Positions 33,822 through 44,018 of a stretch of DNA of 64,000 nt are shown here, piece by piece. Position numbers and translations under genes: made by a program. The notes beneath the pieces were generated by a model. It saw only the letters and a list, made by a program, of their open reading frames with translations. It was not told the origin of the DNA and did no database searches. Source of the DNA: Streptomyces sp. TLI_146 (lineage in GTDB: Bacteria; Actinomycetota; Actinomycetes; Streptomycetales; Streptomycetaceae); the NCBI RefSeq assembly GCF_002846415.1, contig NZ_PJMX01000001.1, positions 3,348,001-3,412,000 on the forward strand, in the 5' to 3' direction. The stretch's first letter is position 1. The number at the start of each line of letters is the position of its first letter.

Positions 33822-35267
33822 ATGGGGATAGTCGCCGGGCTGGACAGCTCTTCCGCCTTCACACGCATCGTCGTCTGCGACACCGACACCGGTGCCGTCC
33901 TGCGGCAGGGGTACGCCCCGCACCCTGTGGACCCGAAGGCCACCGAGGTCGATCCGCAGGCCTGGCTGCTCTCGCTGGGCGAGGCCGCGGCGGGCGGGCT
34001 GCTCGAAGGCGTGCAGGCCATCGGCGTCGCCGCCCAGCAGCACGCGCTGATCGCGCTCGACGGGCAGGGCGCTCTCGTACGGGCGGCGCTGACCGGCAAC
34101 GACAAGCGCGCGCAGGCCGCCGCGGCGGATCTCACCGACGGGCTCGGCGGGCGCGAGGCGTGGGCCAAGGCCGTCGGGTCCGTGCCGCAGGCCGCCCAGG
34201 CCGTGGCGAAGCTGCGCTGGCTGGCCCGCAACGAACCGGAGGCCGCCCAGCGCACCGCCGCGATCGTGCAGGCGCACGACTGGCTGGTGTGGCAGCTGCT
34301 CGGCCGCCCGGCCCGCCGCACCACCGACCGGGGCGCCGCCTCCGGCACCGGCTACTGGTCGGCCGCGACCGGCTTCTACCGCCCCGACCTCGTCGAGCTC
34401 GCGCTCGGCCACCACGTGGCGCTTCCCGAGGTGCTCGGCCCCTCCGACGCGGCCGGCACCACCCCCGAGGGACTGCTGATCTCGGCGGGCACCGGCGAGA
34501 CGATGGCCGCCGCGTTCGGGCTCGGCGTCGGGCCCGGCGACGCGGTCGTCTCGCTCGGGGCGTCGGGTTCCGTCATGGCCGTGCACCACGAGGCGCTGGC
34601 CGACCCGGCCGGGATGATTACGTCGTTCGCCGACGCCACCGGCCGCCATCTGCCCGTGGTGCATACGAGCAACGCGGTACGGGCGCTGCGCGGCACGGCG
34701 GAGATGCTCGGCGCCGAGAGTCTGGAGGAGCTCTCCGCCCTCGCGCTGAAGTCCACTCCGGGCGCCTGCGGACTGGTCCTGCTGCCGTATCTGGAGGGCG
34801 AGCGCACGCCCCGGCTGCCGCACGCGGCCGGCACGCTGGCGGGGCTGCGGCGCGAGTCGATGAAGCCCGAGCACCTGGCGCGGGCCGCCTTCGAGGGCAT
34901 GCTCTGCTCGCTCGCGGACGCGCTGGACGTGCTGCGGCTGCGCGGCGTCGAGGTGCGGCGGGTCTTCCTGCTGGGGGCGGCGGCCGAACTGCCCGCCGTG
35001 CAGGCGGCGGCGCCCGCGATCCTGGGCACCCAGGTGGTCGTGCCACAGCCCGCCGAGTACGCGGCGCTGGGCGCGGCCCGCCAGGCCGCCTGGGCGCTCG
35101 GCGTCTCGCAGGGCAGCCTCGCCGCGCACACCCCGCCGGCCTGGCAGGGCGCGGCCGCGCAGGTCTTCGAGCCGGGCGAGGAGCTGGCGGTGGGGCAGGC
35201 GGTGCGCCAGCAGTACATCGCGACGCGCGACGAGATCCACCCGGGCGCGTTCGACCCGGGCGCCTAG
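33822..35267 (+). CDS. FGGY-family carbohydrate kinase (xylulokinase-like)
   Basis: The 481-residue protein has the FGGY fold. The N-terminal phosphate loop GLDSSSAFTRIVV (residues 6-18) takes the place of the usual GxDxGTxxxK, and a substrate Gln appears in GVAAQQHAL. The actin-like motif VSLGASGSVMAV lies near 245-256, and the C-terminal adenosine motif near VFLLGAAAELP. The family phosphorylates xylulose, gluconate or related sugars; xylulose is the likeliest. No sugar transporter or isomerase is adjacent. ATG 33822 gives the normal start; an upstream GTG at 33816 adds two residues. Confidence 0.85.
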   Translation: MGIVAGLDSSSAFTRIVVCDTDTGAVLRQGYAPHPVDPKATEVDPQAWLLSLGEAAAGGLLEGVQAIGVAAQQHALIALDGQGALVRAALTGNDKRAQAAAADLTDGLGGREAWAKAVGSVPQAAQAVAKLRWLARNEPEAAQRTAAIVQAHDWLVWQLLGRPARRTTDRGAASGTGYWSAATGFYRPDLVELALGHHVALPEVLGPSDAAGTTPEGLLISAGTGETMAAAFGLGVGPGDAVVSLGASGSVMAVHHEALADPAGMITSFADATGRHLPVVHTSNAVRALRGTAEMLGAESLEELSALALKSTPGACGLVLLPYLEGERTPRLPHAAGTLAGLRRESMKPEHLARAAFEGMLCSLADALDVLRLRGVEVRRVFLLGAAAELPAVQAAAPAILGTQVVVPQPAEYAALGAARQAAWALGVSQGSLAAHTPPAWQGAAAQVFEPGEELAVGQAVRQQYIATRDEIHPGAFDPGA

Positions 35268-35463
35268 GCGGCGCTCCGGTCACCGGGGGCGGGAAATCAG
35301 CCGTACGGGGTGATCTCCGGCGTGTCGCCTTGACTCCGCCGGAGGTCCGCCCTTGACTCATCCTTTTGACTTGCCCTTGGCTTAATCCCTTGGGGTTCCG
35401 GGGGTGGAGTGTCGCAAGATGGGGGTCGAACCCCTCGATCTTGCCGACCCGGAGAGCCTCCAC

Positions 35464-37197
35464 GTGCTCATACGACTCCTGCGGACCCATCTGGATCCGT
35501 ACAAGAAACCGATCGCGCTCCTGGTGCTGCTGCAGCTGCTCCAGACGTGCGCGACCCTCTATCTGCCGACCCTGAACGCCGACATCATCGACAACGGTGT
35601 CGTCAACGGGGACACCGGCTACATCCTGGAGTTCGGCGGCATCATGATCGCCGTCAGTCTGGTCCAGGTCGTCTGCAACGTCGGCGCCGTCTACTTCGGC
35701 GCGCGTACGGCGGCGGCGGTGGGCCGGGACATGCGCGCGGCCGTCTTCGGGCGCGTCCAGTCGTTCTCCTCGCGCGAGGTGGGCCACTTCGGGGCGCCGT
35801 CCCTGATCACCCGGACCACCAACGACGTGCAGCAGGTCCAGATGCTGACGCTGATGGCGTTCACGCTGATGGTGTCCGCGCCGATCATGTGCTTCGGCGG
35901 CATCATCATGGCGCTCGGCCAGGACGTGCCGCTGTCGGCGGTGCTGCTGGCCGTGGTGCCGGTGCTCGGCGTCTCCGTCTCGCTGATCGTGCGCAAGATG
36001 CGCCCGCTGTTCCGCACCATGCAGACCCGCCTCGACACGGTGAACCGCGTGCTGCGCGAGCAGATCACCGGCAACCGTGTGATCAGGGCGTTCGTCAAGG
36101 ACGACTACGAGAAGGGCCGCTTCCGGGGCGCCAACACCGAGCTGACCGACGTCTCCCTGGGCACCGGCCGGCTGATGGCGCTGATGTTCCCCACCGTCAT
36201 GACGGTGGTCAACGTGTCCTCCGTGGCCGTGGTGTGGTTCGGCGCCCACCGGATCGACGACGGGTCCCTGATGATCGGTCAGCTCACCGCGTTCCTCACG
36301 TATCTGATGCAGATCGTGATGGCCGTGATGATGGCCACGTTCATGTTCATGATGGTGCCGCGCGCAGAGGTCTGCGCCGAGCGCATCGAGGAGGTCCTCG
36401 CCACCGACACCAGTGTGGTCCCGCCGCTCTCGCCGGTGCGCGAGCTGCGCCGCAGCGGCCATCTGGAGGTCCGCGGCGCCGACTTCACGTATCCGGGCGC
36501 CGAGGAGTCCGTCCTCAAGGGCGTGGACCTGGTGGCCCGCCCGGGCGAGACCACCGCGGTCATCGGGTCGACCGGCAGCGGCAAGTCCACGCTGCTCGGG
36601 CTCGTACCGAGGCTGTTCGACGTGACGGGCGGCACGGTCCTGGTCGACGGCGAGGACGTGCGCGGAATCGATCCCGTACTGCTCGCCAAGACGGTGTCGA
36701 TGGTGCCGCAGAAGCCGTATCTGTTCTCCGGAACGGTCGCGACCAATCTGCGGTACGGCAATCCCGACGCCACCGACGAGGAGCTCTGGCACGCGCTGGA
36801 GGTCGCCCAGGCCAAGGAGTTCGTCACCAGGCTGGAGGGCGGGCTGAACGCGCCGATCGCGCAGGGCGGCACCAATGTCTCCGGCGGCCAGCGCCAGCGG
36901 CTCGCGATCGCGCGGACCCTGGTGCAGCGCCCGGAGATCTACCTCTTCGACGACTCGTTCTCGGCGCTCGACTACGCGACGGACGCGGCCCTGCGGGCGG
37001 CGCTGCTGCGCGAGACGCGCGAGGCGACCGTCGTCATCGTGGCCCAGCGGGTCTCCACGATCCGCGACGCCGACCGGATCGTCGTCCTGGACGAGGGCCG
37101 GGTCGTCGGCACCGGCCGCCACCACGAGCTGATGGCCGAGAACGAGACGTACCGGGAGATCGTGCTCTCCCAGCTGACGGAGGCCGAGGCGGCATGA
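35464..37197 (+). CDS. ABC exporter half-transporter with degenerate nucleotide site
   Basis: The 577-residue protein has six membrane segments (about 15-310) and one ATPase domain: Walker A GSTGSGKS (368-375), signature VSGGQRQR, and Walker B IYLFDDSFSALD. The catalytic Glu is Asp (DDS) and the switch His is Gln (VAQRVS), marks of the inactive site in heterodimeric exporters such as TM287/288. GTG 35464 follows GGAGAG. It overlaps the next ABC gene by ATGA, so both halves are made together. The substrate, probably lipid or drug, is unknown. Confidence 0.9.
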   Translation: MLIRLLRTHLDPYKKPIALLVLLQLLQTCATLYLPTLNADIIDNGVVNGDTGYILEFGGIMIAVSLVQVVCNVGAVYFGARTAAAVGRDMRAAVFGRVQSFSSREVGHFGAPSLITRTTNDVQQVQMLTLMAFTLMVSAPIMCFGGIIMALGQDVPLSAVLLAVVPVLGVSVSLIVRKMRPLFRTMQTRLDTVNRVLREQITGNRVIRAFVKDDYEKGRFRGANTELTDVSLGTGRLMALMFPTVMTVVNVSSVAVVWFGAHRIDDGSLMIGQLTAFLTYLMQIVMAVMMATFMFMMVPRAEVCAERIEEVLATDTSVVPPLSPVRELRRSGHLEVRGADFTYPGAEESVLKGVDLVARPGETTAVIGSTGSGKSTLLGLVPRLFDVTGGTVLVDGEDVRGIDPVLLAKTVSMVPQKPYLFSGTVATNLRYGNPDATDEELWHALEVAQAKEFVTRLEGGLNAPIAQGGTNVSGGQRQRLAIARTLVQRPEIYLFDDSFSALDYATDAALRAALLRETREATVVIVAQRVSTIRDADRIVVLDEGRVVGTGRHHELMAENETYREIVLSQLTEAEAA

Positions 37198-39125
37198 GCG
37201 GAAACATGGCCCGGATGATGGGCCAGGGCGACGGCAAACGCTCGATGGACTTCAAGGGTTCGTCGAAGCGGCTGCTGCGGCAGCTCGCCCCGGAGAAGGG
37301 CACGCTCTATGTGATGCTCGTCGCCGCGCTGCTCAGCGTGGCGCTGTCGGTGGTCGGGCCGAAGATCCTCGGCAAGGCGACCGACCTGGTCTTCGCGGGC
37401 GTCGTCGGCCGGCAGATGCCGGACGGGACGACCAAGGAACAGGCCCTGGAGCGGCTGCGCGACAAGGGCGACGGCGGCCTCGCCGACATGCTCTCCGGGG
37501 TGGACTTCACCCCCGGCCACGGCATCGACTTCGGCTCGGTCGGCGGCGTGCTGCTGTTCGCGCTCGCGGTGTACGTGGGCGCGGGGCTGCTGATGCTGGT
37601 GGCGACCCGGCTCTCCAACCGGGCGATCAACCGCACGGTGTACCGGATGCGCGAGCAGGTGCAGGCGAAGCTGTCGCGGCTGCCGCTGTCGTACTTCGAC
37701 CGCGCCAAGCGCGGCGAGGTGCTCAGCCGCGCCACCAACGACATCGACAACATCTCCCAGACGATGCAGCAGACGATGGGCCAGCTCATCAACTCGCTGC
37801 TCACCATCGTCGGCGTGCTCGCGATGATGTTCTGGATCTCGCCGCTGCTCGCGCTGGTGGCGCTGGCGACCGTACCGCTGTCGGTGTTCGTCGCGACGAA
37901 GATCGGCAAGCGGTCGCAGCCGCAGTTCGTGCAGCAGTGGAAGACCACGGGACGGCTCAACGCGCACGTGGAGGAGATGTACACCGGGCACAGCCTGGTG
38001 AAGGTCTTCGGGCGCCAGGAGGAGTCGGCGCGGCAGTTCGACGAGCAGAACGAGGCGCTGTACGAGGCCGGGTTCAAGGCGCAGTTCAACAGCGGGGTGA
38101 TGCAGCCGCTGATGATGTTCATCTCGAACCTGAACTACGTGCTGGTCGCGGTCGTCGGCGGGCTGCGGGTCGCCTCCGGCGCGCTGTCGATCGGCGATGT
38201 GCAGGCGTTCATCCAGTACTCGCGGCAGTTCTCGATGCCGCTCACCCAGGTCGCCTCGATGGCGAACCTGGTGCAGTCGGGGGTCGCCTCCGCCGAGCGG
38301 ATCTTCGAGCTGCTCGACGCGGACGAGCAGGCGCCGGAGCCGGACGAGAAGGCGGCCGAGCGGCCGGTGGAGCGGCGGGGCGCGGTGACGCTGGAGAAGG
38401 TGGCGTTCCGCTACGACCCGCAGAAGCCGCTGATCGAGGACCTGTCGCTGAAGGTCGAGCCGGGCCAGACGGTCGCGATCGTCGGCCCGACCGGCGCGGG
38501 CAAGACGACGCTGGTCAACCTTCTGATGCGGTTCTACGAGGTGACGGACGGGCGGATCACCCTGGACGGGGTGGACGCGGCCCGGATGTCGCGCGAGGAG
38601 CTGCGGGCGGGCATCGGCATGGTTCTCCAGGACACCTGGCTGTTCGGCGGGACCATCGCGGACAACATCGCGTACGGGGCGGATCGCGCGGTGACGCGCG
38701 AGGAGATCGAGGAGGCGGCTCGGGCGGCGCACGCGGACCGGTTCATCCGGACGCTGCCGGACGGGTACGACACGGTCATAGACGACGAGGGGACGGGGGT
38801 CAGCGCGGGTGAGAAGCAGCTGATCACGATCGCCCGGGCGTTCCTGTCCGACCCGGTGATCCTGGTGCTCGACGAGGCGACGAGTTCCGTGGACACGCGG
38901 ACCGAGGTGCTGATCCAGAAGGCGATGGCGCGGCTCGCCCACGGGCGGACGTCGTTCGTGATCGCGCACCGGCTCTCCACGATCCGGGACGCCGACGTCA
39001 TCCTCGTCATGGAGAACGGGTCCATCGTCGAGCAGGGCACGCACGACGAGCTGCTGGCGGCGGACGGCGCGTACGCGCGGCTGTACGCGGCGCAGTTCGC
39101 GCAGGCCGTGGCCGAGGTCGACTGA
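37194..39125 (+). CDS. ABC exporter half-transporter with canonical nucleotide site
   Basis: The 643-residue partner subunit begins with a short cytoplasmic lead (MSGNMARMMGQGDGKRSMDF), six membrane segments and an insertion near 65-110 in the first outer loop. Its ATPase has Walker A GPTGAGKT (431-438), Walker B VILVLDEATSSVD with the catalytic Glu, and the switch His in IAHRLST. Its signature is altered (VSAGEKQL), which fits the degenerate composite site shared with the other half. ATG 37194 overlaps the stop of the first gene by four bases. Confidence 0.9.
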   Translation: MSGNMARMMGQGDGKRSMDFKGSSKRLLRQLAPEKGTLYVMLVAALLSVALSVVGPKILGKATDLVFAGVVGRQMPDGTTKEQALERLRDKGDGGLADMLSGVDFTPGHGIDFGSVGGVLLFALAVYVGAGLLMLVATRLSNRAINRTVYRMREQVQAKLSRLPLSYFDRAKRGEVLSRATNDIDNISQTMQQTMGQLINSLLTIVGVLAMMFWISPLLALVALATVPLSVFVATKIGKRSQPQFVQQWKTTGRLNAHVEEMYTGHSLVKVFGRQEESARQFDEQNEALYEAGFKAQFNSGVMQPLMMFISNLNYVLVAVVGGLRVASGALSIGDVQAFIQYSRQFSMPLTQVASMANLVQSGVASAERIFELLDADEQAPEPDEKAAERPVERRGAVTLEKVAFRYDPQKPLIEDLSLKVEPGQTVAIVGPTGAGKTTLVNLLMRFYEVTDGRITLDGVDAARMSREELRAGIGMVLQDTWLFGGTIADNIAYGADRAVTREEIEEAARAAHADRFIRTLPDGYDTVIDDEGTGVSAGEKQLITIARAFLSDPVILVLDEATSSVDTRTEVLIQKAMARLAHGRTSFVIAHRLSTIRDADVILVMENGSIVEQGTHDELLAADGAYARLYAAQFAQAVAEVD

Positions 39126-39149
39126 GCGCTCCGCGGGAGGTGAAGTGCG

Positions 39150-39210
39150 TCGTCCGCGGGCCGGTGGGGGCTGGTCGCGCAGTTCCCCGCGCCCCTTACG
39201 GGGCGCGGTG
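39150..39210. repeat. Modular palindrome repeat, locus h (single-core form)
   Basis: Only the forward core is present (39177-39196), preceded by CGTCCGCGGGCCGGTGGGGG. The complement is replaced by a short CCGCGCCCC-TTAC-GGGGCGCGG hairpin. It lies between the convergent ABC exporter gene and hrdA. Confidence 0.8.
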
Positions 39211-39252
39211 CCGCACCGCACTTCACACGGCCGCGCAGAGCTGTTCCGGCGC

Positions 39253-40524
39253 TCAGTCCAGGTACCCCCGCAGCTGGTCCGCGAAGGCGTGGTCGCGGAG
39301 TTTGTTCAGCGTCTTCGACTCGATCTGGCGGATGCGTTCGCGCGTCACTCCGAAGATCCGGCCGATCTCCTCCAGCGTGCGGGGGCGGCCGTCGGCGAGG
39401 CCGTAGCGGAGCTGGACCACCTTGCGTTCGCGCTCGCCCAGGGTGGACAGCACCGCCTCCAGGTGCTCGCGCAGCAGCAGGAAGGCCGCGGACTCCACGG
39501 GGGACGCCGCGTCGCCGTCCTCGATCAGGTCGCCGAGCGCGACGTCGTCCTCCTCGCCCACGGGCGCGTGCAGCGAGACCGGCTCCTGGGCGAGGCGCAG
39601 CACCTCGCTCACGCGCTCCGGCGCGAGGTCGAGGTGCGCGGCCACTTCCTCCGGCGTCGGCTCGTAGCCGCGCTCCTGGAGCATCCGGCGCTGCACCCGC
39701 ACGACCCGGTTGATCAGCTCCACCACATGGACGGGGACGCGGATCGTCCGGGCCTGGTCGGCCAGCGCGCGGGACATGGCCTGGCGGATCCACCACGTCG
39801 CGTACGTGGAGAACTTGTAGCCGCGCGCGTAGTCGAACTTCTCGACCGCGCGGATCAGTCCGAGGTTTCCCTCCTGGACCAGGTCGAGCATGGTCAGCCC
39901 GCGTCCGACGTAGCGCTTGGCGACGGAGACGACCAGGCGCAGGTTCGCCTCGATGAGGCGGCGCTTGGCCATCCGGCCCATGACCACCAACTTGTCGAGG
40001 TCGACGGCGAGTTGGGAGTCCAGGTCCGGGGTGTTGCTCAGCTTCTCCTCGGCGAACAGGCCCGCCTCGACCCGGCGGGCGAGCTCGACCTCCTCGGCGG
40101 CGGTGAGCAGCGGGATCCGGCCGATCTCACGCAGGTACTGCCGGAAGAGGTCGGACGACGGGCCGCCGGTGTCCGCCCGCCCCGGCACCCGTTCGGGCGG
40201 CTCCGGAACGTCCACCACCTCGTCGACGAGCTCGACGGGGGGCGGCACTTCGGCCTCGGGGTGGAGCGCGGCCCGGGTCTGCGGGGGCACGGTGGCCATG
40301 ACGTCGTTGTCGGTCAGGGTCTGGGTCTGCACGGGGGCGACCTCCAGGGTGATCGCTGCCGGATCGGGGGCGTGCGGCAGCGGGACGGGGGCGGCCGGGC
40401 CGCTGTCCGTCCCGTACACGATGAGCGGATCCGCGGGGGTGTGGTACCCACCTTCGGTGGGCCGGCCGCGCTCCGAGGACTCAGGCACCGCACCCCAGTG
40501 TGGGGTAAGACACATCTCCGCCAC
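39253..40524 (-). CDS. hrdA: Sigma-70 family RNA polymerase sigma factor, HrdA-like
   Basis: The 423-residue sigma factor has region 1.2 ([16 protein letters not shown], about 125-160), region 2 with [18 protein letters not shown] and [12 protein letters not shown] (about 210-265), region 3, and region 4 with [20 protein letters not shown] (about 385-405). It is group 2 size. Position between an ABC exporter pair and dnaG matches hrdA of S. coelicolor rather than hrdB. The start is uncertain: GTG 40524 and ATG 40515 lack a good ribosome site, and ATG 40299 would remove 75 low-complexity residues. Confidence 0.85.
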   Translation of the reverse strand: MAEMCLTPHWGAVPESSERGRPTEGGYHTPADPLIVYGTDSGPAAPVPLPHAPDPAAITLEVAPVQTQTLTDNDVMATVPPQTRAALHPEAEVPPPVELVDEVVDVPEPPERVPGRADTGGPSSDLFRQYLREIGRIPLLTAAEEVELARRVEAGLFAEEKLSNTPDLDSQLAVDLDKLVVMGRMAKRRLIEANLRLVVSVAKRYVGRGLTMLDLVQEGNLGLIRAVEKFDYARGYKFSTYATWWIRQAMSRALADQARTIRVPVHVVELINRVVRVQRRMLQERGYEPTPEEVAAHLDLAPERVSEVLRLAQEPVSLHAPVGEEDDVALGDLIEDGDAASPVESAAFLLLREHLEAVLSTLGERERKVVQLRYGLADGRPRTLEEIGRIFGVTRERIRQIESKTLNKLRDHAFADQLRGYLD

Positions 40525-40639
40525 GAGGGGCGTGCGGTGACTTTTTGAAGCCGGTCCGTGACCGGTCGGTTACCCGTGCGGCAGCGGTGTGGGGCCGCGC
40601 TGTAGTGGTACGGGTACCCCCGGTGTCCCGGGGCAGGCC

Positions 40640-42532
40640 TCAGAGTGCTTCCGCGCCCCGGTTGCGCAGCGCCTGCCCGTACTGCTGGAGGACCCACAAC
40701 TCGTTCTGCACGGCGGCCAGCCGCTCCGGGTCGCCGTTCTGGCCGAGGCGCGCCAGGGTGCCCTGGATGTCGAGGAGGCGGCGGTCGACGGCGCGGCGGC
40801 GCACGGCGACGAGCTGCTCGCCCGCGTACGCCTCGTCGACCACGCGCGCGTGGATGGCCTCCACGGCGAGCTCGGTGACGAGCGCGCGGACCGTGTCGTT
40901 GGGGGCCGACTCCATGACCGCCGGAAGGTAGTCGGAGGGCGCGTCGGTGGCGCCGCCCGCGTCCATGATGCACTGGCGCACCGCCGCGTACGGCGGGGCC
41001 GTGAACTCGTCCACTCCGTACGCGTCGAACGCCGGGGAGACCAGGTGCGGGTACTGGAGGGCGAGCTTGAGGAGCTCACGCTCGGTGCGGTGGGCGGGGC
41101 TGCGCAGGTTCAGGGCGGGGCCGGAGGGGGCGGCGGCCGGGGCCTGCGCCTCGCCGTACTCGCGGCGGCGGTCCGGGGCCGGGCCCTTGCCTCCCCGGTC
41201 GCGGGCCCAACGCGCCAGCTGGGCCACGCGCTTGACCACGAACTGGGTGTCCAGGATGCCGAGGATGCCGGCCAGCTGGACGGCCACCTCGTGCTGGGAG
41301 GCGATGTTCTTGATGCGGGCGACGATCGGGGCGGCCTCGTCGAGGGCGGCCGCGCGGCCCGCCGGGGTCTCCAGGTCGTACCGCTGGACGATCTGGCGGA
41401 TCGCGAACTCGAAGAGCGGGGTGCGGGGCTGGACCAGGTCCGCGACCGCCTCGTTGCCCTTGGCGAGGCGCAGCTCGCAGGGGTCCATGCCGTCGGGGGC
41501 GATGGCGATGTAGGTCTCGGCGGCGAACTTCTGGTCGTCCTCGAAGGCGCGCAGGGCGGCCTTCTGGCCCGCCGCGTCACCGTCGAAGGTGAAGATCACG
41601 CGCGCGCTGCCGTTGTCCATCAGGAGGCGGCGCAGGATCTTGATGTGGTCGCCGCCGAAGGCGGTGCCGCAGGTGGCGATGGCGGTGGTGACCCCGGCGA
41701 GATGACAGGCCATCACATCGGTGTAGCCCTCGACGACCACCGCGCGGCTGGACTTGGCGATGTCCTTCTTGGCCAGGTCGATGCCGTACAGGACCTGCGA
41801 CTTCTTGTAGATCGCGGTCTCGGGGGTGTTGAGGTACTTGGGGCCGTTGTCGTCGTCGCGGAGCTTGCGGGCGCCGAAGCCGACCACTTCGCCGGAGACG
41901 TCGCGGATCGGCCACATCAGCCGGCCGCGGAAGCGGTCGATGGGGCCGCGGCGGCCCTCCTGGGAGAGCCCGGAGAGGGTGAGCTCCTTGTCGCTGAAGC
42001 CCTTGCCGCGCAGGAAGCGGGTGAGGTGGTCCCAGCCCGCCGGGCTGTAGCCGACGCCGAAGTGGGCGGCGGCGGCCTGGTCGAAGCCGCGCTCGGCGAG
42101 GAACCTGCGGCCGATCTCGGCCTCGGCGCTGGTGCCCAGCTGCTCGATGTAGAACTGCGCGGCGATCTTGTGCGCCTCGACCAGGCGGATGCGCTCCCCG
42201 CGCTGGTGGGAGGGGTTGTAGCCACCCTCCTCGTACCGCAGGGTGATGCCCGCGGTGGCCGCCAGGCGCTCCACGGCCTCGGAGAACGACAGGTGGTCGA
42301 TCTTCCGGACGAAGGCGATCGTGTCGCCGCCTTCCTGGCAGCCGAAGCAGTGGAAGAGACCCTTGCTCGGGCTGACCTGGAAGGACGGGGACTTCTCGTC
42401 GTGGAAGGGGCACAGGCCCTTGAGGTTGCCGCCGCCCGCGTTGCGCAACTGGAGGTACTCGGACACGACGGCGTCGATCGGGACCGCGTCCCGGACCGCC
42501 TTCACGTCGTCATCGTTGATCCTGCCTGCCAC
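40640..42532 (-). CDS. dnaG: DNA primase
   Basis: DnaG lays RNA primers at the replication fork. The 630-residue protein has the CHC2 zinc ribbon with Cys41, His44, Cys62 and Cys65, a TOPRIM core with VVVEGYTDVMACHLAG near 266-281, and a C-terminal helicase-binding region. GTG 42532 follows TAGACT (minus strand, 42539-42544) by 6 nt, so the message is probably leaderless. The hrdA gene comes 115 bp downstream on the same strand. Confidence 0.95.
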   Translation of the reverse strand: MAGRINDDDVKAVRDAVPIDAVVSEYLQLRNAGGGNLKGLCPFHDEKSPSFQVSPSKGLFHCFGCQEGGDTIAFVRKIDHLSFSEAVERLAATAGITLRYEEGGYNPSHQRGERIRLVEAHKIAAQFYIEQLGTSAEAEIGRRFLAERGFDQAAAAHFGVGYSPAGWDHLTRFLRGKGFSDKELTLSGLSQEGRRGPIDRFRGRLMWPIRDVSGEVVGFGARKLRDDDNGPKYLNTPETAIYKKSQVLYGIDLAKKDIAKSSRAVVVEGYTDVMACHLAGVTTAIATCGTAFGGDHIKILRRLLMDNGSARVIFTFDGDAAGQKAALRAFEDDQKFAAETYIAIAPDGMDPCELRLAKGNEAVADLVQPRTPLFEFAIRQIVQRYDLETPAGRAAALDEAAPIVARIKNIASQHEVAVQLAGILGILDTQFVVKRVAQLARWARDRGGKGPAPDRRREYGEAQAPAAAPSGPALNLRSPAHRTERELLKLALQYPHLVSPAFDAYGVDEFTAPPYAAVRQCIMDAGGATDAPSDYLPAVMESAPNDTVRALVTELAVEAIHARVVDEAYAGEQLVAVRRRAVDRRLLDIQGTLARLGQNGDPERLAAVQNELWVLQQYGQALRNRGAEAL

Positions 42533-42571
42533 GCACGAAGTCTACGGGGCGGCGGTGACAGTCAGGACTGG

Positions 42572-43852
42572 TCAGGACTGGCCGGACAGCAGGTCCCCCA
42601 GGGGCACCGAGGGGTCCGCGAGCCGGTCGGGGTCCACCTGGACGCCCTTGGTCCCGGCCCTGATCAGGTCCTGGATCGCCGCTGTGACGTCCCACACATT
42701 CACGTTCATCCCCGCCAGCACCCGGCGCTCGCTCAGCCAGAAGGCGATGAACTCGCGCTTTCCCGCGTCGCCCCGCAGCACCACCTGGTCGTACGAGCCG
42801 GGGGGCGCCCAGCCCGAGTACTCCAGGCCCAGGTCGTACTGGTCGGAGAAGAAGTACGGCACGCGGTCGTACGAGACGTCCTGGCCCAGCATCGCGCGCG
42901 CGGCGGCCGGGCCGCCGTTGAGGGCGTTGGCCCAGTGCTCCACGCGCAGCCGGGTGTCGAGCAGCGGGTGGTGGGCGGCCGCCACGTCACCGGCGGCGAA
43001 GATGTCCGGGTCGGAGGTGCGCAGCGAGGCGTCCACGGCGATGCCGCCGCCGTCGGCGCGGTCGACGAGGGCGAGCCCGGCGTTCTCGGCGAGGGCGGTG
43101 CGCGGGGCGGCGCCGATCGCGGCGAGCACGTCGTGCGCCGGGTGCTCCTCGCCGTCGTCGGTGCGGGCCGCGAGGACCATGCCGTCCTGGCCGGTGATCT
43201 CGGTGAGCCTGGCGCCGAAGTGGAAGCGGACGCCGTGCTCGGCGTGCAGATCGGTGAAGATCTGGCCCAGCTCGGGGCCGATGACCTGGTGCAGCGGGGT
43301 CGCCTCGGGCTCGACGACGGTGACCTCCGCGCCATAGCCGCGCGCGGCGGCGGCGACCTCCAGGCCGATCCAGCCGGCCCCGGCGATCACCAGGTGGCCG
43401 TTGTCGCGGCCGAGCGCCTTGAGCATGTTGCGCAGCCGCTCGGAGTGGGCGAGGCGGCGCAGGTGGTGGACGCCCGCGAGGCCGGTGCCGGGGATGTCGA
43501 GGCGGCGGGGCTCGGAGCCGGTGGCGAGCAGCAGCTTGTCGTAGCCGATCAGGGTGCCGTCGCCGAGGCGGACGGTCCTGGCTTCCCGGTCGATGGCGGT
43601 GACGGTCTGGCCGAGGTGGAGCTCCACGTCGTTCTGCGCGTACCAGGCGGGCTCGTGGACGAAGACGCTGTCGCGCTCCTCCTTGCCGGAGAGGAACCCC
43701 TTGGACAGGGGAGGCCGTTCGTACGGGTGCTCCCGCTCGTCGCCGATGAGGATCACCCGGCCGTTGAACCCCTCGGCACGCAGGGTCTCGGCGGCCTTGG
43801 CCCCGGCCAGTCCTCCACCGACAATGACAAATGTCCGGTCTGCGTCGACCAC
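42572..43852 (-). CDS. FAD-dependent NAD(P)H oxidoreductase (ferredoxin reductase-like)
   Basis: The 426-residue protein has an N-terminal FAD motif VIVGGGLAGAKAAE, an internal NAD(P) motif IAGAGWIGLEVAAAA (about 152-166), and a second FAD motif IFAAGDVAAAHHP near 290. A C-terminal reductase domain (FFSDQYDLGLEYSGW) is typical of ferredoxin and rubredoxin reductases serving P450s or dioxygenases. No ferredoxin gene lies next to it. GAGGAGG is 6 nt before GTG 43852. dnaG follows 39 bp downstream but likely has its own leaderless promoter. Confidence 0.88.
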   Translation of the reverse strand: MVDADRTFVIVGGGLAGAKAAETLRAEGFNGRVILIGDEREHPYERPPLSKGFLSGKEERDSVFVHEPAWYAQNDVELHLGQTVTAIDREARTVRLGDGTLIGYDKLLLATGSEPRRLDIPGTGLAGVHHLRRLAHSERLRNMLKALGRDNGHLVIAGAGWIGLEVAAAARGYGAEVTVVEPEATPLHQVIGPELGQIFTDLHAEHGVRFHFGARLTEITGQDGMVLAARTDDGEEHPAHDVLAAIGAAPRTALAENAGLALVDRADGGGIAVDASLRTSDPDIFAAGDVAAAHHPLLDTRLRVEHWANALNGGPAAARAMLGQDVSYDRVPYFFSDQYDLGLEYSGWAPPGSYDQVVLRGDAGKREFIAFWLSERRVLAGMNVNVWDVTAAIQDLIRAGTKGVQVDPDRLADPSVPLGDLLSGQS

Positions 43853-44018
43853 TTGATGCCTCCTCGTTGCTCGACCGCCATCTGCGAGCGTCCCGCACGG
43901 AGCGTGATGGGGGAAGAGGGCTTGCTCCGTTGGGGGCGCCGAGTGGCCGGGCTTCATCGGTACGTCATAGGCGTGTCATACGTGTGTCGTACGGGGTCGT
44001 CGGCGCCTTCCGGCCACC

